This document shows positions 1 to 11,300 of a stretch of 64,000 nt of DNA, one piece after another. Within the stretch, counting starts at the first letter, position 1. Each line of letters opens with the position of its first letter. The translations under genes and the position numbers were made by a program. The stretch is from Chaenocephalus aceratus (lineage: Eukaryota > Chordata > Actinopteri > Perciformes > Channichthyidae), in the NCBI GenBank assembly GCA_023974075.1, contig CM043803.1, positions 1,275,495 through 1,339,494 on the forward strand, written 5' to 3'. The notes beneath the pieces are model-generated. The model saw only the letters and a list, made by a program, of their open reading frames with translations. It made no database searches and was not told the DNA's origin.

Positions 1-545
1 GTGTGGGGGGGGTGTACGACAACCCAATATGGGTCCCACTTACCAAATATTTGTAATGGTGTGTGGGGGAGGGGTGTACGACAATCCAATATGGGTCCCA
101 CTTACCAAATATTTGTAATGGTGTGTGGGGGGGTGTACGACAACCCAATATGGGTCCCACTTACCAAATATTTGTAATGGTGTGTGGGGGGGGGGGTGTA
201 CGACAACCCAATATGGGTCCCACTTACCAAATATTTGTAATGGTGTGTGGGGGGGGGGGTGTACGACAACCCAATATGGGTCCCACTTACCAAATATTTG
301 TAATGGTGTGTGGGGGGGGTGTACGACAACCCAATATGGGTCCCACTTACCAAATATTTATAATGGTGTGTGGGGGGGGTGTACGACAACCCAATATGGG
401 TCCCACTTACCAAATATTTATAATGGTGTGTGGGGGGGGGTGTACGACAACCCAATATGGGTCCCACTTACCAAATATTTGTAATGGTGTGTGGGGGGGG
501 GTTGTACGACAACCCAATATGGGTCCCACTTACCAAATATTTTTA
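1..545. repeat. Minisatellite of about 60-bp units, ~9 copies
   Basis: The unit reads as a G-run, then GTGTACGACAACCCAATATG, GGTCCCACTTACCAAATATT and TGTAATGGTGTG. It recurs about nine times without a break from the first base, so the array probably continues beyond the left edge. Copies differ mainly in the length of the G-run (7-11), with a few substitutions (TTTATAATG in two copies). All three forward frames and the reverse stay open through it, but the predicted peptides are only frame-shifted translations of the repeat, so no gene is called. Confidence 0.95.
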
Positions 546-579
546 CCATGTACTTATGGGGGGGGGGGGTGTCTGGGAA

Positions 580-2409
580 TCTGAAGTATGGAAACTTAAA
601 CTCACCCATAATTTTTTTTTCAATAACATTTAAAATTTCTCACATAATTCTGATTTACGTGAATAGTCTGAGAGGCTAGTGCTGGAGAAGAATGAGCAAA
701 TTGAAAAAAATTCCAAAAATGTGCTTGGCGCTCCGAGCCTTTGAGAGTGTGTTGTTTAGCTTGTGCGGAACCCGCTTGCAAAATATGGGGACCCTGCGAC
801 CTCGGACAAGGTCAAAAACCGAGGTCAGAGGTCACATTCGCAATGCCGACAGTACAGGTTACGGCTTAAAATGTAACAAAACCTTCCGTTAAGGCCTTTT
901 GAGAAGCCGCAGTGCTCCTTGAGTGTTTAAAGTACTTTGAAAAGGGCTAAAGAGATAATTTTTTCACAGGGGGCCTCTAAATAAGGCCCAGATCAGGATT
1001 CTGAAGTATGTAAACTGTAACCCACCCAGAATTTTTTTCAATAAAATGTCAAACTTTCTCACCAAATGCTGTCTGGAGCTTCGCATATGACAGGCTTGTG
1101 TTGACAGATGGGAAGAAAATTGAAAAAATTTAAAAAATGTGGTTGGCGCTCCGAAACTCCCAGAGTGTGTTGTTGCACTTGTGTGGAACCCGCTTGCAAA
1201 ATATGGGGACCCTGCGACCTCGGACAAGGTCAAAACCGAGGTCAGAGGTCACATTCGCAATGCCGACAGTACTCTCGACGGCGCAAAGGAAGGTCCGACC
1301 GCTTTGAACTTGCTCTCATTAGAACCGGCTCGAAGAGTACATGCAGATTGATGCCTCGCTGCTCCTAATGTCAAAGGTTACGGCTTGAAATGTAACAAAG
1401 CTCCAAAGGTCAAAGGTCACGCTTTCATGCCGTACGGTGCCCTTTACAGCACAAAGGAAGGTCTGACCGCTTTGAGCTTGATGTCATTTTAACCGTCTCG
1501 GAGAGCAGATGCAAATGGATGCCTCTGGTGCGACTAAATGTCAAAGGTTACGGCTTAAAATGTAACAAAACCTTCCGTTAAGGCCTTTTGAGAAGCCGCA
1601 GTGCTCCTTGAGTGTTTAAAGTACTTTGAAAAGGGCTAAAGAGATAATTTTTTCACAGGGGGCCTCTAAATAAGGCCCAGATCAGGATTCTGAAGTATGT
1701 AAACTGTAACCCACCCAGAACTTTTTTCAATAAAATGTCAAACTTTCTCACCAAATGCTGTCTGGAGCTTCGCATATGACAGGCTTGTGTTGACAGATGG
1801 GAAGAAAATTGAAAAAATTTAAAAAATGTGGTTGGCGCTCCGAAACTCCCAGATTGTGTTGTTGCACTTGTGTGGAACCCGCTTGCAAAATATGGGGACC
1901 CTGCGACCTCGGACAAGGTCAAAACCGAGGTCAGAGGTCACATTCGCAATGCCGACAGTACTCTCGACGGCGCAAAGGAAGGTCCGACCGCTTTGAACTT
2001 GCTCTCATTAGAACCGGCTCGAAGAGTACATGCAGATTGATGCCTCCGCTGCTCCTAATGTCAAAGGTTACGGCTTGAAATGTAACAAAGCTCCAAAGGT
2101 CAAAGGTCACGCTTTCATGCCGTACGGTGCCCTTTACAGCACAAAGGAAGGTCTGACCGCTTTGAGCTTGATGTCATTTTAACCGTCTCGGAGAGCAGAT
2201 GCAAATGGATGCCTCTGGTGCGACTAAATGTCAAAGGTTACGGCTTAAAATGTAACAAAACCTTCCATTAAGGCCTTCTGAGAAGCCGCAGTGCTCCTTG
2301 AGTGTTTTAAAGTACTTTGAAAAGGGCTAAAGAGATAATTTTTTCACAGGGGGCCTCTAAATAAGGCCCAGATCAGGATGCTGAAGTATGTAAACTGTAA
2401 GCCACCCAG
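580..2409. repeat. Tandem array of a ~689-bp unit
   Basis: GGTTACGGCTTAAAATGTAA recurs near 858, 1546 and 2235, a period of 688-689 bp. Copies 858-1545 and 1546-2234 are almost identical; 2235-2409 is a truncated third copy. Positions 580-857 are an older, internally deleted copy, sharing the segment with GACCTCGGACAAGGTC and the CTGAAGTATG...CAATAAAAT segment. Open frames of 70-93 codons repeat in each copy, but they occur in several frames and resemble no protein I know. The unit is best read as a large satellite or a local segmental tandem duplication. Confidence 0.9.
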
Positions 2410-2528
2410 AACAGGGCTTATATCCATGTAAATGTAATGAGATGACGAGCAATTGTCCAAATGCATTTATAAAAGGGCTGTTATTAGTCTATATATAATA
2501 GTTTTACTTTTGTTCAATAAAATTCAGC

Positions 2529-2605
2529 GCCACGTTTGGTGCAATGGAATAGTCCTCCCCCCTTGGTGTGGGCGACCCCGGTTCGCTACCCGCGTGAGTC
2601 CTTTT
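2529..2605 (+). repeat. Possible tRNA-derived SINE head
   Basis: GCGCCACGTTTGGTGCAATG is followed ~30 bp later by GGTTCGCTACCC, which resembles a pol III B box (GGTTCGANNCC). A diverged relative occurs at about 4664-4760, where GCGCCACTTGTGGAGCAATG is followed by GAGTTCGCC; both are preceded by TTTTGTTCAATAA. The two copies flank the 268-bp array. No full tRNA cloverleaf or tail was resolved, so a SINE is an inference. Confidence 0.35.
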
Positions 2606-2717
2606 ATTAAAATTATTTAAAATTAGTTGAATTGCGAGAGGGATACTTTTATTAAGAGAGGGATAATGGGTTACATTATAATTTATGTCAGGGTGAACAG
2701 TGGAATGTGTGAAATAC

Positions 2718-4345
2718 TAATATTATGCTAACCGCTAGTCGCTAAGCTAACGGCAACCATTTCAATGTATTTTTCCATTGAAAATGCTAACCGCTAGCAG
2801 CAAAGCTAGCATCACAGACATGGTCCGTTTGGGGATACTTTGCACACGTTTTTCACACGCTAGAAGTCTGGGAGTACTTCAGTTAGCTTCGTCTTGGTCT
2901 GTAGATGTCATTCGAGATATCGTTTGTCCATTTTGATGGTGTGAAAGACTACTGTCTGCACGAAATCGGAAACCGGAAGTCGGTTTAATATTATGCTAAC
3001 CGCTAGTCGCTAAGCTAACGGCAACCATTTCAATGTATTTTTCCATTGAAAATGCTAACCGCTAGCAGAAAAGCTAGCATCACAGACATGGTCCGTTTGG
3101 GGATACTTTGCACACGTTTTTCACACGCTAGAAGTCTGGGAGTACTTCGGTTAGCTTCGTCTTGGTCTGTAGATGTCATTCGAGATATCGTTTGTCCATT
3201 TTGATGGTGTGAAAGACTACTGTCTGCACGAAATCGGAAACCGGAAGTCGGTTTAATATTATGCTAACCGCTAGTCGCTAAGCTAACGGCAACCATTTCA
3301 ATGTATTTTTCCATTGAAAATGCTAACCGCTAGCAGCAAAGCTAGCATCACAGACATGGTCCGTTTGGGGATACTTTGCACACGTTTTTCACACGCTAGA
3401 AGTCTGGGAGTACTTCGGTTAGCTTCGTCTTGGTCTGTAGATGTCATTCGAGATATCGTTTGTCCATTTTGATGGTGTGAAAGACTACTGTCTGCACGAA
3501 ATCGGAAACCGGAAGTCGGTTTAATATTATGCTAACCGCTAGTCGCTAAGCTAACGGCAACCATTTCAATGTATTTTTCCATTGAAAATGCTAACCGCTA
3601 GCAGCAAAGCTAGCATCACAGACATGGTCCGTTTGGGGATACTTTGCACACGTTTTTCACACGCTAGAAGTCTGGGAGTACTTCGGTTAGCTTCGTCTTG
3701 GTCTGTAGATGTCATTCGAGATATCGTTTGTCCATTTTGATGGTGTGAAAGACTACTGTCTGCACGAAATCGGAAACCGGAAGTCGGTTTAATATTATGC
3801 TAACCGCTAGTCGCTAAGCTAACGGCAAGCATTTCAATGTATTTTTCCATTGAAAATGCTAACCGCTAGCAGCAAAGCTAGCATCACAGACATGGTCCGT
3901 TTGGGGATACTTTGCACACGTTTTTCACACGCTAGAAGTCTGGGAGTACTTCGGTTAGCTTCGTCTTGGTCTGTAGATGTCATTCGAGATATCGTTTGTC
4001 CATTTTGATGGTGTGAAAGACTACTGTCTGCACGAAATCGGAAACCGGAAGTCGGTTTAATATTATGCTAACCGCTAGTCGCTAAGCTAACGGCAACCAT
4101 TTCAATGTATTTTTCCATTGAAAATGCTAACCGCTAGCAGCAAAGCTAGCATCACAGACATGGTCCGTTTGGGGATACTTTGCACACGTTTTTCACACGC
4201 TAGAAGTCTGGGAGTACTTCGGTTAGCTTCGTCTTGGTCTGTAGATGTCATTCGAGATATCGTTTGTCCATTTTGATGGTGTGAAAGACTACTGTCTGCA
4301 CGAAATCGGAAACCGGAAGTCGGTTTAATATTATGCTAACCGCTA
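2718..4345. repeat. Six-copy tandem array of a 268-bp unit
   Basis: TTAATATTATGCTAACCGCT recurs with a spacing of ~268-270 bp starting near 2718, 2987, 3255, 3523, 3792, 4060 and (truncated) 4326. Units are nearly identical, differing by single bases (for example GCAGAAAAGC against GCAGCAAAGC, and one GGCAAGC). Each unit carries the short inverted pair CTAACCGCTAG / GCTAGC. No coding potential was seen. Homogeneity among the units points to recent expansion or gene conversion, and makes assembly collapse or expansion likely. Confidence 0.95.
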
Positions 4346-4890
4346 TATATTATAATAATTCTATTTTGACTACCAGTTTCGGGTGGGTTTATAGATTCGT
4401 CAATAGAGTAACGAGACATTTAGCTTTGTTTTCCACCAGTAAAATGTACAAACGACTCATATATCACACAATGGTGTGATGTGAAAAGCCATTGCTACGT
4501 TTTCAAACTTGTAAACACGCTAGGAGTCTGAAAGTGGTTTCATTAGCTTCGTATTGATTTGTAGATGTGATTTGATGTGTTTTTGTGTCAAGTTTGATCG
4601 CCAAAACGATAGAGAAATGTCTTTTTATGCCATAGTGGAGTCTATATATGATACTTTTGTTCAATAAGCTTTTAGCGCCACTTGTGGAGCAATGGATAGA
4701 GAGTCGCTCCTTGGAGTGAGAGGAGTTCGCCAAGGCCAAGTTCATCAAATCTTGAGTTCCTTGAATTTATTTTTGCATATTTAATAGTTATAAAAACTAT
4801 AATTATTATTATTTTGGAATTATTAATAATATTGAGATGTGGGCTTACATATGTGGGACATCGCCCCAATCCCCGTATATATAGATAACT

Positions 4891-5620
4891 TTGTGTGCAG
4901 AAGCAGCAGCAGGAGCAGGGAGGCACTCTCCGTGGTGCTGAACGGAGAGCATGAGGCATGAGGTTCTGGTTCTGGTGGTGTGCATGGAGGGGTTTAGTCT
5001 GATTGAGGAGTGCTCAAGTGTGGGAGGATGTGTAAGGCAGATTAGGGTAAAAAAAGACAGTTCTTGCTAAGTTATTGAGTGTACAGCAGGACCATATAGT
5101 GTAAATCAGGACATATGCAAGCCCACTTATGTATATCATATATCAAAGCCAGTTCATGCTAAGTTATTGAGTGTACAGCAGGACCATGTTGACCACCGCA
5201 TATTTGTGGAGAACCTGGTGCTAAATCACTTACAGACGACCTGATTCTGGGTCGGGTTTTCGTACGTAGCAGAGCAGCTCCTTCGCTGCGATCTATTGAA
5301 AGTCAGCCCTTGATCCAAGCTTTTGTCGGCCGTGGGCGTGGGCCCCACCGACCCCTCACACACCTCAGGGTGCCCAGGGATAGCCACGTGCAGAGAGTCA
5401 CCAGCAGAAGCACAGGTGTGCAGAAGCAGCAGCAGGAGCAGGGAGGCACTCTCTGTGGTGCTGAACGGAGAGCATGAGGCATGAGGTTCTGGTTCTGGTG
5501 GTGTGCATGGAGGGGTTTAGTCTGATTGAGGAGTGCTCAAGTGTGGGAGGATGTGTAAGGCAGATGAGGGTAAAAAAGACAGTTCTTGTAGCGAGTGTAC
5601 AGCAGGACCATATAGTGTAA
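4891..5620. repeat. Dispersed direct duplication (~205 bp, two copies) with a short tandem motif
   Basis: The block beginning GTGTGCAGAAGCAGCAGCAG and ending near GTGTACAGCAGGACCATATA occurs at ~4891-5099 and again at ~5415-5620, in the same orientation. Between and after the copies the motif GTGTACAGCAGGACCAT recurs several times. No open frame of interest spans it. It looks like local duplication in non-coding DNA. Confidence 0.8.
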
Positions 5621-7102
5621 AGCAGGACCAAATGCAATCCACTTACTCCATATATCAAAGCCAGTGTACAGCAGGACCATATAGTGTACAGCAGGACCAT
5701 GTGCAGTCCACTTACTCACTATATCGGAACCCCCCCCCCCCCCCCCATCACCCCCCCCCTCGCGGGGTCCGTAGATTTTACAAACTTGGAGGGGCGTGTG
5801 TAAAACGGGAGTTAACGGAGGCTCCGGCAGCAGTGTACGACGGCTCCATAATATGGCCCTTTCGTCCATCCCAAGGGTGCAGTCCTGCTACTTTTGGTTA
5901 GTAAAAACCATGAATTAATGCTTTGACAAGTCTGCAGACAGACGGCAGGCGAAAAACCTTTTAGAATGCTTGTTTTCTGAATGGAGCTTGGCTAAGCTAA
6001 CGTTATATATGCTCCGACCGTCCACACTCACAACAACAGCCTATATAGACATAAATAAACCAGCGACTGTATTCTCCATGACACAGACAGTCTGTGGTTT
6101 GTACTTGTTTAACTTTTGTCTAGTTTCTGAACAGATCGTATCTGTCCCCGGCTGTTTGAAGAGCAAGCATGGGAAACAAAAGATAACATTTACCTGTTTG
6201 GGTGCGGACCGAGGTCCGGCGACTCCACCTGCACACCATTCTCATCCCACTACTGCGTCACCTTGGTCACTCACGAGTCTAAAAAGCAACTCACGTCAAC
6301 GCACGTAAGCAACGTGGGCGCCAACGTGAGCGCCCTCGTGACCAAAATATTTGACGGCGCTGATTGGCTGAAATTATATTTCGGCGACACAGTTTACTAT
6401 AGAGACTTTTGCAACGTGCTGGTTGCTGCTGTTTGGCTCGGGGGCTCCGCCCGGTAATGATAAACTAATGCCATGGGCAAGGCCAGGCAGGAAACATGTC
6501 ACAATTTTAAACGAGATTTTATTGTAGATTATACATTTTACTGATACCAATTGTATGATATTTACCTTGTTCATTAAAAATAAAAATATAAAATATATAT
6601 ATATATTTTTTAATTTAATTTTTTTGAAAAATATTTTTACTTTTTTAATTTTTTTTATAAATGTTGTATGTGGGAAGAGGTGGGGCGGCGCCCCTAGCGC
6701 CCCTATGGGCCGGCCGCCACTGGAGTAGACAATATAAAGGTATTGGCGAAATGTCCCAGCAGTTTAGGATAATGAAGGTTCAGGTTCTAATCAAATCAAT
6801 TACATAGCCATTACATGTCTAACTCCTAATGACAGGAAGGCAGAAAGTGCAATACAAATAATAATAATAATAGCAGACATTTTTTAACAATGACCACAAT
6901 ATCATTATTTTAATAAACCAAATATGAACAATTGAGGAAAATGAGGAAGAACTGATGATTAAAATGTTGTAGTACAAGTAGTAATTTAGTTAGTGCATAC
7001 ATTACTATTGCAAGAAATGTGTTAATTTTCTTAATTATTAGTCGATTTTTTTTTTTGGACGAATGCTCCGGGCCAGTTATACATTATTTACCCTTAATGT
7101 CT
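5621..7102. other. Intergenic stretch with a C-tract and one hAT-like end
   Basis: A run of C lies near 5730-5757. An AT-rich stretch occupies ~6540-6660. The segment ending at 6722 (...GCGCCCCTATGGGCCGGCCGCCACTG) reads in reverse as CAGTGGCGGCC, like a hAT terminus, but I could not find the matching left end or an 8-bp duplication. No gene was recognised; the open frames of 60-120 codons look random. Confidence 0.4.
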
Positions 7103-7152
7103 ACCGCTAGTAAATTGTCTACCCGTCCGTCCGTCGACAATTTACTAGCGGT
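7103..7152. repeat. Perfect 17-bp inverted repeat (hairpin)
   Basis: ACCGCTAGTAAATTGTC at 7103-7119 is the exact reverse complement of GACAATTTACTAGCGGT at 7136-7152. They are separated by 16 bp containing CCGTCCGTCC. It would form a strong cruciform or hairpin. It is not the end of any element that I could define. Confidence 0.85.
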
Positions 7153-7573
7153 ATTTACTGGCGGTACCGCGGTGGGCCGGCGGGTACCGAAGTGGGCCGG
7201 TCGAGAGTCCCGGGCTGATTTGTAGTCCCAGTCCGCCCCTGGGTACTACCCGATTTGCGGCGAGGAGAAGGAGGGATCTGATCCGGTCCGATCTGCGGTG
7301 AGGTGAGGCAGCAACTGTCAAGAGAAGAATAGCTGCCGTCTAGCAGGTAGTCGGCGTATTTATGGGGGAGTGGATTTGGCAACTGGCGAATGAGATCGCT
7401 GATTTTCACTGGGTGCCGTTGTGTCAATCAGCAGTGTCTGTGTCTTTGTTGTGACAGTTCGTTGAGGAGGTTAAACAAGCATGCAAATAAAAAGAGTTCA
7501 TCGCTAAATAGCGCACAACATTAAAATCACAACACTATGTAACATGCAACAATTATATAAAAGGTTTAACCAT

Positions 7574-8105
7574 TGTAGGAGCAGACACAGTTGTGGTGGC
7601 TTAAAGCCCAGCTCTGCTCCGCGCCGTCCGTTAGATGAGCCTGGTCAGATTAATAAGAAAAGGAGTTCAAAACACCGGCATAAAAGTTATAACAATAATC
7701 TGATTTTAATGGTAAAAAGACACAATACGAAAATACAGAGTGCCCTGTAACAGAGCACTCCGGGCTCCCCGCTCCACTGCCGTGCGATACAGGTATCGGG
7801 ACTGGCCAGTCAGCAACAGGGGGCACCGTGCATGAATAAACAACAGTATATATGGACCTTTTTGGGGCGGAGAGTCACTTCTTATCTTCCACTGGATTCT
7901 ACTCCTTTAATTTCCCAGGGAAGGTTTCCCACAAACTATTCTTTCTCAAACAATCAAACATTGTACACAGATATATTAGTATCAAACATTGGCCCCAAAA
8001 AGAACCTTGAAAAGGACATGTGTGTGCGTTTGGTAAAGAGGAAGTGTATGTGTGTGTGTGTTGATATCTTGGTCAGGGAGTGTATGTGTGTCAGGGTATC
8101 TGGGA

Positions 8106-8190
<85 letters not shown>

Positions 8191-8343
8191 GGTATCTTGG
8201 TCAGGGAGTGTATTGTGTGTGTGTGTCAGGGTGTCTGGGAAAGTGTATGTAAGAAGGTTTATATATATATAGGATTACTTAAAAACAGTCCCAAATAATA
8301 CATGTTCACTTCAATACAGTTCAAGATAATATCTGTTTGCTTT
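7574..8343 (-). repeat. 3' LTR of the - strand LTR element
   Basis: It is collinear with 14401-15170. Differences are a few substitutions, a longer GT microsatellite here, and absence of the ~40-bp duplication (TTCACACAAATTATTAATTT...) seen in the other LTR. On the + strand it begins TGTAGGAGCAGACACAG directly after ACCAT. Confidence 0.75.
8108..8189. repeat. (GT)n microsatellite inside the LTR
   Basis: About 41 GT units, against about 22 in the partner LTR (~14966-15010), so this locus has changed length since the two LTRs were identical. It creates Cys-Val open frames on the + strand that are not genes. Confidence 0.95.
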
Positions 8344-11300
8344 AATCCCTTTTTTGATCTCACCTTCAGAGATCAACTTATACACAGCATTTGGAACATA
8401 ACCACTGTCATTCTTTTCTACTGTCTGTTCCCCAACATTTATATAAATCCATCAGTCGCTGGGATTTAGGGCACTTTAAACCTTTAGGAACAGTCCACCA
8501 TAACAACTTCTTATGACAGTGGAGGGAGACCAAAATATGTTAAAAAATGTTCCTTGTCGGCTGAGTCATGGTGCTCGTCCTCCTCTGACGGGTAAGCCAA
8601 AAAGGGCATTTTGTACGAAGGGGAAGGGGCAGCTTCTCCCTCAAAAAATGGGTTATTAAACAAAGTTCCTCAAAAAATGGGGTATTGGAGCAAAGTTCCT
8701 CAAAAAATGGGGTATTGAACAAACTCCACACCGACTATATCCACCTGTTTCAGCGGAGAGTGGAGTCCCCTGGGCCGTCCTGGCTTGCCGTGTCTTTGTC
8801 CCCCCGATCCGCTGATGGCGGCTTCTGGGCTGCCTGCTAGAGAGATGTCTTTCGGATCCTCCTCCTCCGGCCCGCTGATGGCGGCTTCCGGGTCGATGCT
8901 GGAGAGATGTCTTCACGATCCTCCTTCTCCGGCCCGTCGATGGCGCCTCCCGAGTCGAGATGTCCTCACGATCCTCCTCCTTCGGTCCACTGATGGCTCC
9001 TTCCGAGTCGACCTCCTCTGCGAGGGCCCCGTCCGTCCTGATGTCGTCCCTGGTCCTAGCAGGTGGTTTCCCCGCCGCACACTGGCACCAGCTGTCCCCC
9101 TTTCCTCCTATGCGGACGGCATGAGAGGTCCGCTGGGTCACTCGGTCGGGGCCGGAGAGCCACTTTGTCCTGATGACCTTCAGCCAGACGAACTCCGCTG
9201 TGTCGGCCTCCTGGGTCCTCCTTTTGGCGCCAGCAACCTGTGTGGAGAAATCTGATACAAATCCCTCAAGCCTACGCTCAGGGCTCCTGGGCCCTCAGCT
9301 TTTTGATCCCCCACTGCGTATGAATACAGAATTCCAACAAACTATCATCAAATGTCTTTCTATTATGAATTTAGATGAAATCTATATCCCCATAATGACC
9401 TAAACAATAAAGTCTATGGCTTTTACTTCTTTACCAGGCTAGTTACATGATGTTGTCTAAATTAAATTCTGTGTCATTACATTACTATGTTTTATCTTTA
9501 ACTGTAATATGTTCTTTCTATATTTCAAACCTCAGTTACTTTAATACCTGTTGAAATATTACAAAATTGTTTCATTATCACAGGTCAACTTCTTCAGTAT
9601 TCCATTCTGGAATTACATCTCTCACAGTAGCCCCTTGGCCACTGATTCTGCATCTGTGTTACCCGTTATAACTCAATCAATATTAGAGAAATGGCAACAT
9701 CCATCAAACAGTATCTTATCCCCAGATAGGGAGCAGGTTCATTCTAAAACTGTCAATCAATGGTCAGATTGAAAAATGTAGATTGTGAAGTTTACACTCC
9801 CCCTTTTTACACATTAACTCATGTGTAAACAAAATCCTGTATGGGAAGAAAACCTTCAGGTAATAATGGATTATAAGAAAATACCAAACATTATTCACAA
9901 ATGTACATCCATCATTTTCCACAGTAAACACTTCAGTGAAATGAAGTGTTTCTCTCCATCTTTCAGTCCTAAAAGAAACAGAATCTTCATGTTTTAGTTT
10001 GAGTTTCACATTCTGCAAACAGCCACCTCCTGTGGGAGTAAAATATCATCAAGTAGATTAGAAACGGGTCACAAGTGCGGTTTTCCAATTCTGTGGAATT
10101 GTAGGAAACCTCTCATTTCCCACAGAGCCCCAGAAATAATGTGTTAGTCCAAAAGCATGCTTGATTAGTCATTGTTTTAAATCATGCAGTTGCACTGATC
10201 ACATGCAGACATACACTCACACTGTCAGGTTGTAAAGTCAAGTTTGGTCAGGTTCACCCCAGAGTCAGTCATTGTCAGTGCCTTCTCAAGTTACACTGTC
10301 GGTCAGGGTCAAAGGTCATTTGGTCTCAGTCTTTTTGGCCATGTGTCGTGCTCTGCAGAGACTTTGACATGTCAGCATAGGCCAGTATCCTTTGTCTACA
10401 AAAATCTGTCATATATGGAGCGCCATCATTTATTAATTCACGATTACAACTATACTTTTCAAGATATCTCTAACTTTTCATTGGGACAGCTGTTTCCCAC
10501 ATTCCCTGCAACTTGGTACAAAACTCACTAGTCTAATAGATCAGAAACTTGTGCCTATAATTATTTTCTTGAGTCAAAACCTTATCAGGATCTGTAAAGC
10601 TCTGCTATGTATTTCATAACTCATTATATTAATTTATCTTCAATTCTGGTCCACTTAAAGAACAATGTTACCCTCTTTAACAGTGCATGGAACCCTGGGT
10701 GTCCGAACATGCAACAATTACTCCCTACTTTATCAAGGATTTAAAAACAGAAGTCATTTCGTATGTCCATCCGAAAGCCCTCCTATGGTAATAACTATGC
10801 CACAATGGTGAAACCAGTACCTCAAATTGAAATACTATATTTAGTTTAGAACTAGCTTTCCCTTCAACATGACCTATATAAAGAAATATTTGTCTGATCT
10901 TATAGAGCTGTTACTAAAACTCTCCCTTTGAACTGATCAATACTGTAACAAATTAAAACACTACCAAATTCACACTTGAATAAAAACTCTAAAAGAATCA
11001 TTTGTAAACATGATGAAAAGATTGAAGAATATGTTTCTACTCTGTACTCCTAACTCCCAAACACCCACTACTTAAAGTCTAGTGCACACTTCCATCACGC
11101 CTTCCCCCTCCCTCATCAGTGTGTTTTAGGATGATTTTTCACTTCACTTTAATAGTTTTCCTCTTTACCGCTATTTTTGATTTACCAATTGATTAATTTA
11201 TGGTTAATACATCTTCTTATCTTCGCTTATTTATCAAGTCAATTCAAGTTCTTTACAATACATTAGTAGATACCTTGTGGAGTATTCACAATAACTAATC

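Noticed and set aside
63..679. Overlapping open frames of 60-173 codons on both strands
   Set aside because: They are translations of the ~60-bp minisatellite; the peptides are the same repeat in shifted frames.
964..2078. Repeated 70-93 codon open frames
   Set aside because: They recur because the 689-bp unit is duplicated; no start context, family resemblance or conservation argument supports coding.
2718..4345. CRISPR-like regular repeats
   Set aside because: The whole 268-bp unit is repeated with no distinct short repeat and unique spacers, and the genome is eukaryotic.
6700..6722. A full hAT element ending at 6722
   Set aside because: Only one terminus (CAGTGGCGGCC in reverse) is visible; no matching left end or 8-bp duplication found.
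7832..8298. Cys/Val-rich proteins (also at 14679-15184)
   Set aside because: They are read through (GT)n microsatellites within the LTRs.
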